DNA of 64,000 nucleotides from Haematobia irritans (taxonomy: Eukaryota > Arthropoda > Insecta > Diptera > Muscidae), in assembly GCF_050003625.1 (NCBI RefSeq), contig NC_134397.1, forward strand, positions 64,950,669 to 65,014,668, read 5' to 3'. Below, piece after piece: positions 59,535 to 64,000 of this stretch; the first letter of the stretch is position 1; every line of letters starts with the position of its first letter. The notes beneath the pieces were generated by a model. That model did no database searches. It was not told the DNA's origin and saw only the letters and a program-made list of their open reading frames with translations. Made by a program: the position numbers and the translations under genes.

Positions 59535-60374
59535 TAAAGTCAAGTTGGCCTTAGCCAAACAAAATTTTCTGCCATGTTCCAAAACATGGACCGAAATACA
59601 TCATATTCAGCATAACTAATTATGGATCTATAGTAACTCTCGATTTCTAATTTCATTAAAATCGGATAGAAATTGCGGTTTCTGGAGCCCAAAAAGTCAA
59701 GTCGGGAGATCGGTCTATATGGGGACTCTACCAAAATATAGACCGATACAAACCATATTTGTCACACATATTTGTGGATCTACAGTATTTCAACGTTTTT
59801 CATGCAAATCGGCTAAAAATTGCGGTGTCTAGATGCCCGAGACGCTAAATTGGGAGGACGGTTAATATGGGGGCTTTATCAAAACCTAGACTTATATAGT
59901 AGAGGTGTGCATGTGACACGAAATTGTCCTGACTCACGCGTTAGTCGTGAGTCACGCTCATGGCAATGACATGAGTGTGCGTTAACGTGATTAACAAACC
60001 AAAATGTCGTGCTTGAACGTGAGTCACGAAAATATTATCTTCGTGAGTGTGCGTGAGTAAAGATTTATGCTCACCAACATAAAACGCTTAAGAGTTAAAT
60101 TCATTTACAATTTTAGTGACACCTGGGATGTTAAGAGTGTAATAACGCTCTCGATTTTAATAATGCTCATGTCGCTATGGTAAATTACTCAAAAAATATA
60201 GTAAAATATTACTCACGTGCACACCTCTACTATATAGCTCATCTTCGAGCTTGATCCGCCTGCTGGCGAAAGACGAGTCTGTGCAAATGTTCAGCACGAT
60301 AGATTCATTATTGAAGGCTGCAGCGTGACTACAGACAGACAGCCAGACGGACATCGGTACATGATCTTAGAATG
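59535..60374 (+). mobile_element. C3 element fragment, interrupted by T, cut by mariner d
   Basis: Modules with agatcggtctatatggggac, accaaaatatagaccgatac and cccgagacgctaaattggga, then after T the text agcttgatccgcctgctggc, gacagacagccagacggaca. The element ends abruptly where the mariner begins at 60375. Confidence 0.65.
59900..60229. mobile_element. T element, hAT-like MITE of 330 bp with 8-bp duplication
   Basis: Ends tagaggtgtgcatgtgacac and reversed tagaggtgtgcacgtgagta. The octamers ttatatag (59892-59899) and ctatatag (60230-60237) differ at one base. The interior is rich in gtgagtcacg and cgtgagtgtgcgtgag motifs on both strands. No coding frame. Confidence 0.78.
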
Positions 60375-61639
60375 TGATAAGTCCCCGGTCTAACAAAGAA
60401 AAACACATTTTTTGTCAAAATTCGTTTCTATTATTCAACATAGTTCCCTTCAAGAGCGATACAACGATTAAAACGACCTTCCAATTTTTTATACCATTTT
60501 GGTAGTACTCCTTCGGTTTTGCCTCAAAATAGGCCTCAGTCTCGGCGATCACTTCTTCATTGCAGCTAAATTTTTTCCCTGCGAGCATCTTTTTGAGATC
60601 TGAGAACAAAAAAAAGTCGCTGGGGCCAGATCTGGAGAATGCGGTGGGTGGGGAAGCAATTCGAAGCCCAATTCGTGAATTTTTGCCATCGTTCTCAATG
60701 ACTTGTGGCACGGTGCGTTGTCTTGGTGGAACAACACTTTGTTCTTCTTCATATGGGGCCGTTTTGCCGCGATTTCGTCCTTCAAACGCTCCAATAACGC
60801 CATATAATAGTCACTGTTGATGGTTTTTCCCTTCTCAAGATAATCGGTAAAAATTATTCCATGCGCATCCCAAAAAAAACAGAGGCCATTACTTTGCCAG
60901 CGGACTTTTGAGTCTTTCCACGCTTCGGAGACGGTTCACCGGTCGCTGTCCACTCAGCCGACTGTCGATTGGATTCAGGAGTGTAGTGATGGAGCCATGT
61001 TTCATTCATTGTCACATATCGACGGAAAAACTCGGGTGCTGCAAACACCGCTCAGAATCATCAACACGTTGTTGTTTTTGGTCAAATGTGAGCTCGGGCG
61101 GCACCCATTTTGCACAGAGCTTCCGCATATCCAAATATTGATGAATGATATGACCAACACTTTCCTTTGATATCTTCAAGGCCGCTGCTATATCGATCAA
61201 CTTCATTTTACCGTCATTTAAAATCATTTTGTGGATTTTTTTGATGTTTTCGTCGGTAACCACCTCTTTCGGGCGTCCACTGCGTTCACCGTCCTCCGTG
61301 CTCATTTCACCACGCTTGAATTTTGCATACCAATCAATTATTGTTGATTTCCCTGGGGCAGAGTCCGGAAACTCATTATCAAGCCAATTTTTTGCTTTCA
61401 CCGTATTTTTTCCCTTCAGAAAACAGTATTTTATCAAAACACGAAATTCCTTTTTTTCAATTTTTTTCACAATAACAAAATTTGCTTCACAAAAGACGCT
61501 CTATCTCACAAACTAATTGACTTACAGACGTCAAATTTTGACACGAATCATTTGAAGGTTGGTACTATATAAAAATAATATGCATTTAATACAGCGACGC
61601 CATCTATGTGTCAGACCGGGGACTAATCAGCCAACCTGT
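60375..61639 (-). mobile_element. Himar1-like mariner (copy d), near full length
   Basis: The 5' end on the minus strand is acaggttggctgattagtcc at 61639. The 3' inverted repeat has lost its outer 10-11 bases (it starts tgataagtccccggtc at 60375). At 1,265 bp it lacks only small segments. The C3 element is the host on the left. Confidence 0.93.
60431..61461 (-). pseudogene. Mariner (irritans subfamily) transposase, inactive
   Basis: The whole family gene can be followed from 61461 to the stop at 60431-60433. The start ATG has become ATT (IEKKEFRVLIKYCFLKGKN). The N-terminal DNA-binding part is otherwise complete (LDNEFPDSAPGKSTIIDWYA, GRPKEVVTDENIKKIHKM, LKISKESVGHIIHQYLD). A 16-bp deletion near 61037 shifts frame between CLQ and PEFFRRYV. 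The first catalytic Asp is changed to Asn (MNETWLHH). A frameshift near 60880 adds a T in the VFWDAHG region, and a base loss near 60625 breaks LAPSDFF. The second Asp (HQDNAPCHKS) is intact. Even with frames ignored, the Asn replacement would stop catalysis. Confidence 0.93.
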
Positions 61640-61954
61640 TAATTATAAAATTCCAAAGGTCAACTAAGAAAACTAAACATTTGTAATTATAATAAAGATT
61701 TTAATAAATAAATATAAATAAATTAAGATGTGATTCGAATTCAGTGTTTTGGATGTGAATTAAAAAAAATATATTTTGCCAAATAAATAATTTTTTATGA
61801 TTTTAAATGCATTCTAACACTTGTCTGAAACGATTGACCTTTAATATTTCCAGAAATTGTCAATTTTTCGACAAAATTTAAACAATTTTATTAATTCTTA
61901 CGCTGTTTTAACCCATTTGAAACAAAAAAGTTAAAATTAAAGATATGAAAAAAG
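61640..61954. other. No gene recognised
   Basis: AT-rich sequence after the mariner; no repeat match within the window was noticed. Confidence 0.3.
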
Positions 61955-62279
61955 CTACACGGATGAAAAAGACTGTTTTTCATATGTTTGGCTATAAACA
62001 TTATATGTTTGGAATACAAATTTTTAAACACAATATTTTTGAGTGCAAGCATATAATGTTCATAAACTAGCATAACATGTTTGGGACATATATGTTAATA
62101 TGTTAGAACATATTATGTTTGGGGCATAAAATGTTTGTAAATATAATATGCTTGGATGCAAACATATATTAATTTAGAAATAGCCTATAAACATATATGT
62201 GTTTAGTAGCTTGGAGCGCTATTTAACAGGGAGCGATATTGAATTAAGTTGGTGGTTGTTGCTTGTTATTACAAAATTA
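61955..62279 (+). repeat. K repeat, inner end and body
   Basis: Starts acacggatgaaaaagactgt and contains aaacatatattaatttagaa, atagcctataaacatatatg and tgtttag, shared with 22820-22870. The last 60 bases are unmatched. Confidence 0.6.
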
Positions 62280-62615
62280 ACATTTTATTTTTCCTTGGGC
62301 AATTGATCTGCTACTTCTTTGATCCTTACAAACTATGTGGTCCGCTGTTCGAATCCCCGTCCGGCAAAAGGTAAAATTAAAATAAAAAAAAATCATAAAA
62401 TTGAATAATTTCTTCTACAATGTTTGTATCACAGAAAAAAGTGCTAAGAACTAAAAAATCTCGTGGAAGTGAGAAAGATGTGGGGGAATATACAATTAGG
62501 CAGAAACAAAATTTTGAGCATTCAGGTCGAAAACCTATGTTGTTAGCACCTATATTACCTGTTTATTTTCATAATTCATTATGATTGTAAATATATAAAT
62601 AAATAAATAAAATTT
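62280..62615 (+). mobile_element. S2 SINE (copy c)
   Basis: Part of the head (tccttacaaactatgtggtc) and box B (gctgttcgaatccccgtccg) are followed by a body with ataatttcttctacaatgtt, ctcgtggaagtgagaaagat and ttcaggtcgaaaacctatgt, and the tail aaataaataaataaa. The box A region is eroded. Confidence 0.65.
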
Positions 62616-62937
62616 TGAGCACAATATTGTTTGGGAGAATTTTTTTTAAGCATATAATATTTTTGGGTGCAAAATGCTTCCAAACATATTATATGTTCAC
62701 ATAATAACATATTGTTTTTTGGAAGACAACATTATTGAATTTGGATGCAAAAATACAAAATGTTTGGAACTTAGACTACCCAAACATATATTGTTTAGAC
62801 CAATATGCTTTCAAACATATTATATATTGGAAGAGATCAAACATATAAATGTTTGGGCAATACCCAAAAATGTATATGCTTGAAGCAAAATATGTTTGGG
62901 AGTATATGTTACAGAAGCGATTTTTTGTGAGCGTGTA
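62616..62937 (+). repeat. K repeat, outer end; inverted copy of 23299-23620
   Basis: Base-by-base reading against the reverse complement of 23299-23620 shows almost no differences. Ends ttacagaagcgattttttgt gagcgtg. Confidence 0.8.
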
Positions 62938-64000
62938 GTTATAACAAATTTTTAATTTACAAAAACTGCACTTCGATGTTTTAGAAAAAGTGGAATAATC
63001 AAAAGTGAAATTTCCCTAAAGAAAAGTTATATGTATAGAAGTAATGGGAATTTTTTGACGAGAAGTTAAATAATCCAAAAGGCGATTTTCCTAAAAAAAA
63101 ACACGTTTTTGTGTATAGCTCTGTTTATATTTTTTTATTTGTTATTTATTTCTTATTATTTATTATTATTATTTATTTCTTCCACTCTTTATATCTTAAT
63201 AAATAATTATTTTGATCTCCCGGTGAATTTGCCTACATAATAAAATATATTCATGCTTTTGCAGTTTGTGAAAACTGTGAAGCACATATTTGTGATTTGC
63301 AAAATTTGATTTTTATATGGTTTAGATATGCTCTAGTAAGCTTGCATTTGTTTTTCGCATTGCATTATATTTAAGCCAACTATGCTTAACGTTAGTTGGA
63401 ATAGGGTCTCATTGATTGGCATGATAAGAGGGATTGACAATTATTAAGCTAAGAGTGATGAATAATATTTACATTCAATATAGATATGGCCAATTTATTT
63501 GTATAAAAATAAAGAAGTAACAACAGGGGCAATTTGCCAAGGCGGAAATATATTTCTTTTTTTGTTGAAGACCTTGCACATTTTTATAAAATTTTTACTT
63601 TCTATTTGATTTGAATCAATTTTGCACCCATAAGTAGATCCTTATTTTTTTACAATTTTTTCTTGCACAAATAAAATATATTTTTTATGGTCTCAATGAC
63701 CATAAAAAATATATATTTTTAAATGCCATCACTCAAATTGTGACACCATTTTTCATTGAAATTTATAGACTCCTTTATCACATACAAATATCGTGTTAAT
63801 GGTACTACTAGATATTAACAGAATACTCTGTGTGATTTTTTTCAACAAATGATTCATCAGTTTTATTAGTTTAGTCCATATGGAAAAAATCAATTTTGGG
63901 GAAAAAATGAATGAGAGTGAGTGGCAGCATTGCATAAATCCGGCATACCAAAGTGGTATGCATATATTTATCATTAGCAAAAAAAAACTTTGTATAAATC
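62938..64000. other. No gene recognised; host-like AT-rich sequence
   Basis: No repeat family of this window and no frame above 75 codons. A 24-bp near-palindrome with atatattttttatggtctca and ccataaaaaatatat occurs at 63675-63716. Confidence 0.3.

Overview
The window looks like a piece of a large, AT-rich, transposon-filled genome of a muscid fly. Four copies of a mariner of the irritans subfamily are present. Their ends (ACAGGTTGGCTGATAAGTCC) and transposase fragments are those I know from Himar1 of the horn fly Haematobia irritans, so Haematobia or a close relative is the best guess (inference). Nothing is bacterial or viral. Only one piece of probable host gene is recognisable: a 5' leader and a 64-bp first coding exon at 13909-13972 that encodes a signal peptide and ends in a GTAAGT donor. 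The rest is mobile DNA, usually nested, with AT-rich stretches between in which no gene is visible.

Names used here for families I cannot name. A, B and C: long elements with a subterminal hairpin, an inner tandem array of about 150-153-bp modules and no visible coding; possibly Helentron-associated. H: elements with GTTGCCAC ends whose core is a 29-bp AT minisatellite. M: foldback MITEs with ends CACGCAGAGAAGG. N: AATTAA-rich MITEs with CACA..TGTG ends. K: repeats rich in ACATAT/ATGTTTG. Q and R: further AT-rich dispersed repeats. T: CTCACG-rich hAT-like element. S1, S2, S3: three tRNA-derived SINEs.

Layout. 1-627 H. 1855-6346 mariner broken by an M element and a 2.25-kb hAT-type element. 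6347-9283 A1 carrying a SINE and a large 29-bp array. 10395-12085 A2 with a SINE. 13260-13972 leader and exon 1 of a secreted or membrane protein. 14150-22760 a 21-bp minisatellite split by a nest of B elements, an element with TGTTGC ends (L) and a full-length but broken LOA-type LINE (14754-19496). 22770-25590 K repeats and SINEs. 26425-29990 a long H-type array with two SINEs. 31256-34710 A3 holding a DD37E Tc1/mariner element (31741-33039). 36192-39424 a mariner end split by C1, next to the oppositely oriented C2. 40804-42243 B3. 45366-46900 H, S1, N and C pieces. 48049-51488 A4 and A5. 51577-53487 B4. 53736-56589 A6 holding a DD41D rosa-like element whose transposase frame is still open (55556-56269). 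58335-61639 two more mariners with M, Q, C and T elements. 61955-62937 a near-exact inverted copy of sequence at 23.3-23.8 kb. 62938-64000 no recognisable feature.

What works together: the S1 SINE ends in the same 3' sequence as the LINE, so the LINE machinery probably mobilised S1. Each transposase gene seen is damaged except the catalytic part of the DD41D element. Nested insertions give exact element borders and target duplications: TA for the mariner-like elements, 8 bp for the hAT-like ones, TG or TA for M and N, 11 bp for the LINE, none or at most 1 bp for C1.
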